Below, piece after piece: positions 17,756 through 27,658 of a stretch of 64,000 nucleotides of DNA. The stretch lies in contig JBCBAP010000007.1 in NCBI GenBank assembly GCA_038532435.1, positions 27,247 to 91,246 on the forward strand, read 5' to 3'. The position numbers were made by a program, and so were the translations under genes. The notes under the pieces are model-generated. The model saw only the letters and a program-made list of their open reading frames with translations, ran no database searches and was not told where the DNA came from. The first letter of the stretch is position 1. The number at the start of each line of letters is the position of its first letter. Source of the stretch: JBCBAP01 sp038532435 (GTDB lineage Bacteria; Pseudomonadota; Alphaproteobacteria; Rhodobacterales; Rhodobacteraceae).

Positions 17756-18754
17756 ATGAAACGTCGTACCTTCACTTCACTTGTCGCGGGCCTCAGCCTT
17801 GCGGCTGGGATGATGGGCAGCACGGCGATGGCGCAGGACAATATGCGCATCGCCCTGGTCGTCAAAGCGCTCGGCATCGGTTTCTTCGAGGCCGCTGCCG
17901 AAGGTGCCGAGGAGGCCGCGGCCGAGCTTGGTGGCATAGAGATCATCTACACCGGTCCAACCGACACGACTGCCGAGGGGCAGATCGAAGTCATCAACAG
18001 CCTGATCGCCCAGGGCGTCGACGCGATCGCGATCTCCGCGAACGATCCGGACGCGGTTGTGCCGGCCCTCAAGCGCGCAATGGACCGGGGGATCACGGTC
18101 ATCAGCTGGGATTCGGGCGTGTCCGAAGGTGGGCGCATGATGCACCTGAATCCTTCCTCCACCGCGCTGATCGGCAACACGATCATCAAGCTTGCGGCTG
18201 ACCATATGCCGGATGGCGGGGATGTCGCCATCCTGTCCGCCTCGGCAACGGCCACCAACCAGAACGCCTGGATCGCGGCAGCGGAAGAGGCGCTGCCCAA
18301 CTATGCAGGCGTCAACCTCGTCGCAACGGTCTATGGCGATGACCTGTCCGACAAGTCCTACCGTGAGGCGCAGGGCCTGATGGCGTCCCACCCGGACCTC
18401 AAGGCGATCATCGCGCCCACGACCGTGGGCATCCTTGCCGCCTGTCAGGCGGTAACCGACGAGGGCAAGATCGGTGAGATCAACGTGACCGGGCTCGGCC
18501 TACCGTCAGAGATGGCCGGGTGCGTGGCATCCGGTGCGACCGAGAGCTTCGCGATCTGGAATCCGATTGATCTGGGCTACTCCGCCACGATGATCGCACA
18601 TGCTCTCGCCACCGGTGCCGAGGCCGCGGCGGGTGCGGAAATCCCGATGGGCCGGATGGGATCCGTCACGTTAGACGATGCGACGTCAGCTGCCATGTCG
18701 GACCCGTTCACCTATGACAGCTCGAACATCGACCAGTTCAAGTCGATCTTCTGA
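17756..18754 (+). CDS. rhaS: Rhamnose ABC transporter substrate-binding protein
   Basis: 332 aa with a signal peptide (MKRRTFTSLVAGLSLAAG, cleaved after TAMAQ). It has the type I sugar-binding fold of the RbsB/RhaS group: IALVVKALGIGFFEA, AISANDPDAVVPAL and VISWDSGV. AGGGAGGAACCAAC precedes ATG. It lies between rhaR and the transporter ATPase gene and is followed by a perfect stem-loop. Rhamnose as ligand rests on the surrounding complete rha locus. Confidence 0.9.
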   Translation: MKRRTFTSLVAGLSLAAGMMGSTAMAQDNMRIALVVKALGIGFFEAAAEGAEEAAAELGGIEIIYTGPTDTTAEGQIEVINSLIAQGVDAIAISANDPDAVVPALKRAMDRGITVISWDSGVSEGGRMMHLNPSSTALIGNTIIKLAADHMPDGGDVAILSASATATNQNAWIAAAEEALPNYAGVNLVATVYGDDLSDKSYREAQGLMASHPDLKAIIAPTTVGILAACQAVTDEGKIGEINVTGLGLPSEMAGCVASGATESFAIWNPIDLGYSATMIAHALATGAEAAAGAEIPMGRMGSVTLDDATSAAMSDPFTYDSSNIDQFKSIF

Positions 18755-18765
18755 GCCGGAGGGGA

Positions 18766-18791
18766 CCGGCGCGGCCCCCTGTCCGCGCCGG
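18766..18791 (+). promoter_or_regulatory. Intercistronic stem-loop between rhaS and rhaT
   Basis: CCGGCGCGG and CCGCGCCGG form a perfect 9-bp GC stem around an 8-base loop, 12 bp after the rhaS stop. No T-tract follows. Such hairpins after binding-protein genes commonly raise their expression over the membrane components; that function is inferred here. Confidence 0.65.
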
Positions 18792-18823
18792 ATCCCGCTC
18801 TTTGCACAGAGTCGAACGCCGCC

Positions 18824-20355
<1,532 letters not shown>

Positions 20356-20359
<4 letters not shown>

Positions 20360-21336
20360 GAACGCTGCTTGCCTCCCGCGAGATGTTCCTGATGATCGCG
20401 ATCGCGGTCCTTCTCGGGGTGATCTCCTTTCGCTTTCCAGCCTTCGTTGCTCCGGCCAACCTCATCGTGGTTTTCAACGACACCTCTCCGCTGATCCTGC
20501 TGGCCATCGGCCAGATGATCGTGATCCTGACGCGGTGCATCGACCTGTCTGTCGCCGCAAACCTCGCGCTGACTGGGATGGTCGTGTCTCTTGTCAACAT
20601 CACGGCCCCGGGCCTGCCCATCATTGCGATCATCGCCATCGCTATCGGCTTCGGCACCCTTCTGGGCATGTTCAACGGCCTTCTGGTGTGGAAACTCGCC
20701 ATCCCGCCGATTGTCGTGACCCTCGGCACCATGACGATCTTTCGCGGCGTGATCTTTCTGCTGACGGAAGGGAAGTGGGTGAACAGCCATGAGATGAGCG
20801 ACGCCTTCAAGTCCGTTCCACGCTCGGACCTTCTCGGACTGCCCGTGTTGAGCTGGATAGCCATCGCCGCTGTGATCCTCTTCTCGGTCGTCATGACCCG
20901 CACGTCACTGGGCCGCGCCTTCTACGCAGCAGGGGGCAACCCGCACGCGGCAACCTATGCCGGGATCAACGTGGGCCGGACCCAGTTCTGGGCGTTCACG
21001 ATCTCCGGTGCCATCGCCGGCTTGACCGGCTACCTCTGGGTGTCACGCTTCGCCGTGGCGTACGTGGATGTCGCTGGAGGGTTCGAACTGACGGTCGTGG
21101 CGGCCTGCGTCATCGGCGGCGTGTCGATCATGGGCGGCATCGGTTCCGTGCCCGGCGCCCTCCTTGGTGCCCTCTTCCTCGGCATCATCGCAAACGCCCT
21201 GCCGGTGGTGAACATCTCTCCGTTCTGGCAAATGGCAATCTCGGGCAGCGCAATCATCATCGCGGTCATTCTCAATGCCCAGGCCAACCGCACGCCGGGC
21301 CGCATCATCCTCAAACGCGCGGAGCATGCGACGTGA
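20356..21336 (+). CDS. rhaP: Rhamnose ABC transporter permease
   Basis: 326 aa, with eight to ten hydrophobic segments. It belongs to the RbsC/BPD_transp_2 sugar permease family, shown by [20 protein letters not shown] and the GTMTIFRG and [12 protein letters not shown] motifs. ATG at 20356 overlaps the rhaT stop (ATGA). The cysteine and aliphatic-rich stretches are normal for the family. It forms the membrane channel together with RhaQ. Confidence 0.92.
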
Positions 21337-22313
21337 GCACGACCCGGAGCATCCCCGACCGCCTGCACTCCCCGCTGGAGCGGCACCTGAAGAGCTGGGA
21401 AAGCCTGTTGCTGCTGGTTGCCATCGGCATCTTCGTCGCCAACTCCTTCGCCTCTCCCTACTTCCTGAACGCCTGGAACCTCAGCGACGCGACCTTCAAC
21501 TTCACGGAAAAGGCGATGATCGCCTTTGCCATGGCGCTTCTGATCATCTCGGGGGAGATCGACCTTTCGGTTGCCGCGATCATAGCACTCGCCTCGACGG
21601 CCATGGGCGCCGCCGCTCAGGTGGGCGCGGGTACGGAGGGTCTGGTGCTGATCGGCCTCGCGGTCGGGCTAGCGTGCGGCGCGTTCAACGGGCTGCTCGT
21701 CACCGGGCTCGGTCTTCCGTCGATCGTTGTGACAATCGGGACGATGAGCCTTTTTCGCGGGATCAGCTTCATCATCCTCGGCGATCAGGCCTATCGCGGG
21801 TATCCACCGGACTTTGCCTATTTCGGGCAGGGTTATGTCTGGTGGGTGATCTCGTTCGAGTTCGTGCTCTTCGCGATCATCGCCGCGATATACGCGGTGC
21901 TTCTGCACATGACCAATTTCGGCCGCGCGGTCTATGCCATCGGAAACAACGCGACCGGAGCCCTGTTTTCCGGGATCCGCGTGGGCCGGGTGAAGTTCGT
22001 GCTGTTCCTGCTCACCGGGCTCATGTCCGGTGTTGCCGCGATCTGCCTGACCTCGCGCCTCGGCTCGACCCGCCCGTCCATCGCCACGGGCTGGGAGCTG
22101 GAGATCGTGACCATGGTCGTGCTGGGCGGGGTCAACATCCTCGGCGGTTCCGGCTCCATCCTCGGCGTCGTGATCGCCGCCTTTGTCATGGGGCTGGTGA
22201 CGTTCGGCCTGGGCCTTCTGAACGTACCGGGCATCGTCATGTCCATCGTGATCGGCGCGCTTCTGATCGGCGTGATCGCACTGCCACGGCTATGGCAGAT
22301 GGGGAGGAAGTGA
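21333..22313 (+). CDS. rhaQ: Rhamnose ABC transporter permease, second subunit
   Basis: 326 aa, the same length as RhaP and a paralogue of it: [31 protein letters not shown] and [11 protein letters not shown] align with the RhaP motifs. GTG at 21333 overlaps the rhaP stop by 4 bp (GTGA). Rhizobial rhamnose importers use two different permeases in the same way. A GGGGAGGAAG ribosome site for the next gene is embedded in its last codons. Confidence 0.92.
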   Translation: MSTTRSIPDRLHSPLERHLKSWESLLLLVAIGIFVANSFASPYFLNAWNLSDATFNFTEKAMIAFAMALLIISGEIDLSVAAIIALASTAMGAAAQVGAGTEGLVLIGLAVGLACGAFNGLLVTGLGLPSIVVTIGTMSLFRGISFIILGDQAYRGYPPDFAYFGQGYVWWVISFEFVLFAIIAAIYAVLLHMTNFGRAVYAIGNNATGALFSGIRVGRVKFVLFLLTGLMSGVAAICLTSRLGSTRPSIATGWELEIVTMVVLGGVNILGGSGSILGVVIAAFVMGLVTFGLGLLNVPGIVMSIVIGALLIGVIALPRLWQMGRK

Positions 22314-22627
22314 TGGAAAAATACGCTTTCAAGATGCAGCTCAACCCGGGATCCCGCGACGAGTACAAAAGGCGCCATGATGAGATCTGGCCCGAACTCG
22401 TCACGCTGCTGAAGGAGGCGGGCGTGTCGGACTACTCGATCCATCTCGACGAGGACACCAACATCCTGTTCGGGGTTCTCTGGCGCACGGACAATCACAC
22501 CATGGACGCCCTGCCCGACCAAGAGATCATGCGTCGCTGGTGGGCCCACATGGCCGACATCATGGAGACGAAGCCAGACAACGAACCCGTCGCGACCCCT
22601 CTGCTGCCGGTCTTTCACATGCGATGA
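22313..22627 (+). CDS. rhaM: L-rhamnose mutarotase
   Basis: 104 aa, exactly the usual RhaM/RhaU size. Interconverts the alpha and beta anomers of L-rhamnose so that isomerase and transporter are matched. The family signature is intact: [20 protein letters not shown], with the catalytic His of [10 protein letters not shown], and a later [13 protein letters not shown] and [13 protein letters not shown] overlaps the rhaQ stop by one base (TGATG) and its stop overlaps rhaK (ATGA). The orthologue in Rhizobium is called RhaU. Confidence 0.95.
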   Translation: MEKYAFKMQLNPGSRDEYKRRHDEIWPELVTLLKEAGVSDYSIHLDEDTNILFGVLWRTDNHTMDALPDQEIMRRWWAHMADIMETKPDNEPVATPLLPVFHMR

Positions 22628-23994
22628 GCCACGTCGCGGTCATCGACATCGGCAAGACCAACGCCAAGCTGGCTCTGGTTCACCGCGACACGCTGGATGA
22701 GGTCGCCGTCGCCACGCGTCCGAACACCGTCATCGACCGCCCGCCCTGGCCACACTTCGACGTCGAGGGGCATTGGGCCTTCCTGCTCGAAAGGCTCGCC
22801 GCCTTTCACGCAAGCCACGGCATCGACGCGATCTCCCTGACCACGCATGGGGCGAGCGCAGCGCTTATCGGGGACGGTGCGGACCTCGCCGCCCCGATCC
22901 TTGACTATGAACACGACGGTCCTGACACGCAGGCCGACAGCTATGAGGCGATCCGGCCATCGTTTGAGGAGACCGGTTCACCGCGGCTTCCCAAGGGTCT
23001 GAACCTCGGCGCGCAACTGCACTGGCAGTTCTCGATCGATCCGACCCTGCGCGCGCGCACGAGGGCGATCGTGACCTACCCGCAGTACTGGGGGTATCGG
23101 CTCACTGGTGAGCTGGCCTGCGACATGAGCTCTCTCGGCTGTCATACCGATCTTTGGAACCCGTTCGAGGCCCGGTTTTCGTCGCTGGTCGATGGGCTGG
23201 GCATCGGCGACAAGATCGCCCCGGCGCGGAGATCGGCGGACATCCTCGGAACGCTGCGACCTGAGATCGCTGCGCGGACCGGCCTTGCCTCCGACACCCC
23301 CGTTCACTGCGGCATTCACGATTCAAACGCCTCCCTTCTGCCGCACCTGATCAGACAAGGTCCCCCGTTCTCAGTCGTTTCGACCGGCACGTGGGTCATC
23401 GCGATGACCGTCGGCGGCGCGCACCCGTCGCTCGACTCGACGCGGGACGCGCTGATGAACGTGAACGCTTTCGGCGACGCGGTCCCCTCCGCGCGGTTCA
23501 TGGGCGGGCGGGAGTATGAGGAGGCGCTCGGGCGCGCGCCTGCCCCCTTCCACATGGCCGACATGGTCGAGGTCGCCCGAGACGGCCCAAGGCTCCTGCC
23601 CGCGCTTGTTTCCGACAGCGGCCCGTTTCAGGGCCGAACGACCCGCTGGGTCGATCAGGAGCCGTTGCACGGCACCCCCGCGCGTACCGTCGCCGTCGGG
23701 TTCTATCTGGCCCTGATGAGCGCGGAGTGCCTCACTCTCACATCCCATCAGGGCCCGATCATCGTCGAAGGTCCGTTCGCCGCCAACGCAAGCTTCTGCA
23801 CCATGCTCGCTGCCGCGACCGGTTGCCCGGTGGAGGCGGCCAAGGGGATCACCGGAACGAGCCAGGGCGCGGCGCTGCTCGCGCTGGGATCGGGGGTGCT
23901 GCCGGAGACCCGGCCTTCTCAACGATACACCCCGGACATGCTGACCGGCGCATCAGCCTATTCCAGCAAATGGCGTGAGCTCGTCCTGCTCTGA
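22624..23994 (+). CDS. rhaK: Rhamnulokinase-type FGGY sugar kinase
   Basis: 456 aa. Should phosphorylate L-rhamnulose to L-rhamnulose-1-phosphate. FGGY/actin-fold marks are [14 protein letters not shown] at the start, [12 protein letters not shown] in the middle, [12 protein letters not shown] (phosphate-binding), and [11 protein letters not shown] near the end. It resembles the RhaK family of Rhizobium rather than E. coli RhaB, consistent with the operon order. ATG at 22624 overlaps the rhaM stop by 4 bp. Last gene of the rhaRSTPQMK operon. Confidence 0.9.
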   Translation: MSHVAVIDIGKTNAKLALVHRDTLDEVAVATRPNTVIDRPPWPHFDVEGHWAFLLERLAAFHASHGIDAISLTTHGASAALIGDGADLAAPILDYEHDGPDTQADSYEAIRPSFEETGSPRLPKGLNLGAQLHWQFSIDPTLRARTRAIVTYPQYWGYRLTGELACDMSSLGCHTDLWNPFEARFSSLVDGLGIGDKIAPARRSADILGTLRPEIAARTGLASDTPVHCGIHDSNASLLPHLIRQGPPFSVVSTGTWVIAMTVGGAHPSLDSTRDALMNVNAFGDAVPSARFMGGREYEEALGRAPAPFHMADMVEVARDGPRLLPALVSDSGPFQGRTTRWVDQEPLHGTPARTVAVGFYLALMSAECLTLTSHQGPIIVEGPFAANASFCTMLAAATGCPVEAAKGITGTSQGAALLALGSGVLPETRPSQRYTPDMLTGASAYSSKWRELVLL

Positions 23995-24564
23995 TCGGAC
24001 TGAAGCATCGCAGCGAGCACCGTGAGGGCGCGCACGAGGCCGCCGGTGCGGTCCGAGGCCAATGCAGGAGGAAACTCCGTTGTGCCGGATGACGGGAGCT
24101 TTAGCTCAGCGCGGCCAATCATTCACCGGCTTGGCGGTCACTTGATGTCGTCTACCGCGGTGAGGGGCGGCCCGAAACTTTCTTCCTCACGGCGGCTCTC
24201 ACCCGGCTTGCCACCTTTCGTTGAAGCGCGTCAGGTGGAGCAGGTCAGCTAACTTCGCGGGGCTGAGCACCTGATCGATAGGGCTCTGTTTCAGTCCGCC
24301 GACACTGAGAGATCCACCTGAACGCGGTCAGCAAGACCAATCGCGCACATCACGCAGCGAAGGCATGGGCAATTCACGCCAGAGCTACACGCACGAACGG
24401 GCGACCCCAGCGTAGCAACACTGCTGGCGACGCCCGATTGACTTGCGACATCCCAGCCTTGTTGTCACAAGGATGAACCGACCAATGGCCGGCTCATCCC
24501 GCAACACGCGCGATGTCGAGGTACCCGGAACAACGCGGTGCGCGCTCTCCATCCAGTCTCTGAC
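23995..24564. other. Non-coding interval after rhaK
   Basis: About 570 bp between the 3' ends of rhaK and the acidic-protein gene. Nothing with a ribosome site, RNA-gene shape or repeat structure was recognised on either strand. Confidence 0.45.
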
Positions 24565-25038
24565 CTATAGCCACAGAGCCGTGTCGATGTCCGTGAACTC
24601 GAAGGGTTCAAAGACCAGGATCGGCTCGAGGATATCGATCTCGACCGGTTCGAAATCGGCGATCTCGAAGATCCCGAAGTCGATGGTTTCGTATTCTGTG
24701 CCCGCGGTCACCGTGCCGGTGCCGCCGACAACGTCGCCCTCGACCGACACGTCGAGCGTGGAGCCGCTCTGCCCGTCATTTGCGACAAACGAGCTTGCGG
24801 ACACCGAGATGGACGAGACACCCGACCCCGACGCAAATCCGCTGAAGGACGCGGATGCCGAACCGGTGCCCGCAACCGTGGTCGAGATTGCGGTTGGCTC
24901 GAAAACGAAGATGTCGGTGTCCGCAGGTTGGATCGGATCGAGTTCCAGTTCGATGCCCCAGTCGATACCCGTATCGAACGTGGCAATTTCGATCTCTTGA
25001 GTATCCAGGACGAGATCGAACTTCGTAGACCAAACCAT
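24565..25038 (-). CDS. Extremely acidic protein of unknown function
   Basis: 157 aa. ATG at 25038 has GGGAGCCTACT upstream, so it is a genuine start. By my count there are 29 Asp/Glu, a single Lys (residue 6), and no Arg, His or Cys. The layout is an acidic hydrophobic block, a central Ser/Gly/Ala-rich stretch (around residues 55-90), and a second acidic block ending in DIDTALWL. There is no N-terminal signal peptide. Acidic, Gly/Ser-rich, basic-free proteins with a hydrophobic C-terminal end occur among type I secretion substrates, but no RTX nonapeptide is visible, so this is only a suggestion. Divergent from a LuxR-type regulator 91 bp away. Confidence 0.7.
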   Translation of the reverse strand: MVWSTKFDLVLDTQEIEIATFDTGIDWGIELELDPIQPADTDIFVFEPTAISTTVAGTGSASASFSGFASGSGVSSISVSASSFVANDGQSGSTLDVSVEGDVVGGTGTVTAGTEYETIDFGIFEIADFEPVEIDILEPILVFEPFEFTDIDTALWL

Positions 25039-25129
25039 AGTAGGCTCCCATTATTGATGTGCGACATGGATTACCTATTTGAGGGGCTGTCCCAATTAAG
25101 GGATTTCCGCAGTCTTAGCCGGTCGCACC

Positions 25130-25846
25130 ATGTTCGATGCAATTGACAAGCTTGCCGCTGCGCCGTCCGCGCAGGAGATCGCCCACGTCCTCGCAGCTGC
25201 GGCAGCGAAATGCGACGTCGCCTACGCGTCTCATCGGGTTCTCCACGTGGACGGCACTGCTCACGGCGTGACGACGATGCCGCAGGCATGGGTCGACCAC
25301 TATTTTGCCTCCGGGTACGACAAGCTGGATCCGGGAAAGGGGCGCGCCTCCCTTTTACGCGGAACCGGTGGGGATTCCTTCGAAACGCCCAAGCCCGGCG
25401 AGATATGGACCAAGGCGATGACCCAGATGAACGGGGACATTCGCCAGTTGCACGCCACCGGCTCCTTCTTCGTGACCCACTCGACGACGCAGCCCGGTGT
25501 GACCTCCATGGTCAACTTCATCACCGATGCCCCGGGGGCCGGCTACGAACGGTGGGTCGAGGCAAGCGCCCCGAAGCTGCGCCTTCTGGCGGCCGCAGCA
25601 CACGCGCGCATGATGCAACTTTCCGGCACCTTGCCGACCGAAGTGACCCTGACCAGCCGGGAACGCGACGTGCTGCAATGGCTGGCCGAAGGGCATCGCG
25701 TGGACCGGATCGCGGAAAGGATGGGCATCAGCAACCGCACGGTCGAGGTTCATCTGGCGAGCGCCCGCCGCCGGGTGGGCGCCAAAACCCGCGAACAGGC
25801 GCTTGCCATCGCGATCAACTCCGGACTGCTCAACGATCGTGCCTGA
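25130..25846 (+). CDS. LuxR family regulator with autoinducer-binding-like domain
   Basis: 238 aa. The N-terminal ~165 residues have the layout of a LuxR autoinducer-binding domain (YASHRVLHVD, WVDHYFASGYDKLDPG). The C-terminus is a GerE/LuxR helix-turn-helix: LTSRERDVLQWLAEGHRVDR then MGISNRTVEVHLASARRRVG. No luxI synthase gene is in the window. It is divergent from the acidic-protein gene, with a TCCC-AATTAA-GGGA palindrome at 25090-25103 between them, so that gene is its most likely target. Confidence 0.85.
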   Translation: MFDAIDKLAAAPSAQEIAHVLAAAAAKCDVAYASHRVLHVDGTAHGVTTMPQAWVDHYFASGYDKLDPGKGRASLLRGTGGDSFETPKPGEIWTKAMTQMNGDIRQLHATGSFFVTHSTTQPGVTSMVNFITDAPGAGYERWVEASAPKLRLLAAAAHARMMQLSGTLPTEVTLTSRERDVLQWLAEGHRVDRIAERMGISNRTVEVHLASARRRVGAKTREQALAIAINSGLLNDRA

Positions 25847-25939
25847 CCGTCGGGACCTGACGATCCGCAGCAACCGACGTTGCAGGACGAACCGGCAACG
25901 TCGGCGAAGGACGCGGGTCACCGAGGCAAGACACGCGAC

Positions 25940-26281
25940 CTAGAGCGTCGGCACCCACTCCATTGCCCAGTCTCCGAGCGGTTCGAGCCGTTCGAACAAG
26001 TCACGCCCGGTCGCGGTGAGGGCGTATCCGCCCTTGCCATTCTCTATCAGCCCAACGTCGCGAAGCTCTTTCAGTCGCGTGTTGAGCACGCTGGGGGATG
26101 CGGAACCGCATTGGGCCTGAAGGTCCCGGAACGTTCTGGGGCCATCCGCCAGATTCCAGAGCACGCCCATCGCCCAGCGGCGGCTCAGAAGGTCAAAAAG
26201 GACCATGATCGGCTGCCCAGTCGTGGAGCCCCGAACGGGTTTGCCACCCTTCAGAACAGGTTTCGGAACATCGGTGTCCAT
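25940..26281 (-). CDS. HxlR family winged-helix regulator
   Basis: 113 aa, normal for HxlR proteins. The core LLSRRWAMGVLWNLADGPRTF and TRLKELRDVGLIE match the family helix-turn-helix and wing. ATG at 26281 is preceded by AAGGAA at a proper distance; an earlier in-frame start would run through the operator region. Divergent from the EamA exporter gene with two identical-spacing palindromes between them, so it probably represses both. Confidence 0.82.
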   Translation of the reverse strand: MDTDVPKPVLKGGKPVRGSTTGQPIMVLFDLLSRRWAMGVLWNLADGPRTFRDLQAQCGSASPSVLNTRLKELRDVGLIENGKGGYALTATGRDLFERLEPLGDWAMEWVPTL

Positions 26282-26290
26282 TTTTTCCTT

Positions 26291-26332
26291 GCTACTTTTT
26301 TCGTAGCGCCCTATCGCTACTATTTCCGTAGC
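26291..26332. promoter_or_regulatory. Two tandem GCTAC-N7-GTAGC palindromes, HxlR operator
   Basis: GCTAC-N7-GTAGC occurs at 26291-26307 and again at 26316-26332, 25 bp apart, with perfect 5-bp arms in both. They fill the 70-bp gap between the divergent hxlR-type and eamA-type starts. A dimeric winged-helix protein at each palindrome is expected. Confidence 0.7.
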
Positions 26333-26351
26333 ATAACATGGTGGCAATCTG

Positions 26352-27269
26352 ATGCGCAAGCAAAGCTCGGTTGATGTCTTCCTCTGGTTCCTGCTCGCAG
26401 CGATGTGGAGTTCGTCCTACGCCGTCATCAAGGTTGGGGTAGGAACTCTCGACCCTGCGATCCTGGTGCTCGGGCGTATGCTTGTCGGCAGCCTTGTGAT
26501 CTACGCCGCGCTAAAGGTGTGCGGAATGGCCTTGTCGAGAAACGGTCGCGACTGGGTGTCTTACACGGTCACGGGACTTCTGGGCTCTGCTTTGCCGTTC
26601 CTTCTGATCACCTTCGGTGAGCAAACGGTGGACAGCGCGCTTGCCTCCATCCTCATGGGCATCGCGCCGATGGCGACTCTGCTGCTTGCAGCTGCGATGG
26701 TGCCCGAAGAAGCCTTGACCCTCCGCACGACGCTCGGCGTTCTCGGCGGTCTGTGCGGCGTTGTCGTGCTCGTTGGGCCGACTGCGCTCGCGGGCATAGG
26801 GGCGCAGCTTGTCGGTCAACTTTCGATTGTTGGAGCGACGCTGTGCTACGCGGCCTCGACCGTCTACATCCGCCGTTTTGTCAATCGCCCCGCCCTCGAA
26901 ATGGCGGCGGGCTCGATGATCGTCGGAACGCTCTTCATGAGCGGGGTTGTTCTCTTTTCGGAAGCGGACGTGCGGACGATCGAGCCCACGTTCGGCTCGC
27001 TCGGCGCGATCGTCTATCTCGGGCTGTTTTCGACAGCTGGGGCCAACCTCATCTATTTCTATCTCGTGCCACGGCTTGGCGCGACACGCATGTCTCAGGT
27101 GAATTTCGCGGTTCCGGTGGGCGGTGCGCTTCTGGGCGCGGTGCTGCTTAACGAAGCCATCACGCTGCAACGTCTCATCGCGCTCTCGCTCATCATCTCT
27201 TCCGTCTACATCGGCACGACAAAGGGCAGAAACAGCAGGGAGAAAGGGCACAATGGCAGTCGGGTCTGA
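26352..27269 (+). CDS. EamA family (drug/metabolite) exporter
   Basis: 305 aa with about ten hydrophobic segments in two EamA repeats. The first repeat opens with LLAAMWSSSYAVIKVGVGTLDP and the second contains the repeated LGATRMSQVNFAVPVGGALLG pattern. Family members export amino acids, nucleobases or drugs across the inner membrane; the cargo is unknown. Divergent from the HxlR regulator, with the operator between them, so expression is probably induced by the exported compound. Confidence 0.85.
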   Translation: MRKQSSVDVFLWFLLAAMWSSSYAVIKVGVGTLDPAILVLGRMLVGSLVIYAALKVCGMALSRNGRDWVSYTVTGLLGSALPFLLITFGEQTVDSALASILMGIAPMATLLLAAAMVPEEALTLRTTLGVLGGLCGVVVLVGPTALAGIGAQLVGQLSIVGATLCYAASTVYIRRFVNRPALEMAAGSMIVGTLFMSGVVLFSEADVRTIEPTFGSLGAIVYLGLFSTAGANLIYFYLVPRLGATRMSQVNFAVPVGGALLGAVLLNEAITLQRLIALSLIISSVYIGTTKGRNSREKGHNGSRV

Positions 27270-27658
27270 CGGTTCGCGAAGGTGAACCCTGATCACGAAC
27301 CGACCGCCGCGAATGTCGCCCCCGAGCCAAAGTGCGGGTTGTAGGCGGTCCAGGCACTGACCATTGGAGCCTCTCAATGCAGAGCACCCATGTCCGCGCT
27401 TTCAACTCACGCGCCCTACAGCGGCTCTAGCTGCGCGGTGTCTCTAGGTTGCGGTAAGCACAGGCGTCTCGCCTAAAACGGCCGCGTGATTGGCTGACCT
27501 GAGAGCCCGCACCCCGCCATCCGATGCGGCAAACCAATAGCTGCCCGGATCGGATCGACAAGCGAACCCCTCTGAATAAGAACAACTATGGCGAGTGCGT
27601 CCACAATTGTGCCATTGTCGCTTCATAGCCGTAATGGCATCCAGAACAGGGGGACAGA
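27270..27658. other. Non-coding interval with palindromes upstream of the FAD-fusion gene
   Basis: About 390 bp. CACAATTGTG, a perfect 10-bp palindrome, lies at 27602-27611, overlapping an inverted repeat TGCCATT (27610-27616) / AATGGCA (27633-27639); both are within 60 bp of the next start and may be regulatory. A 23-codon minus-strand frame at 27364-27293 has GAGAGG before its ATG (MVSAWTAYNPHFGSGATF...) but is too short to call a gene. Confidence 0.4.
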
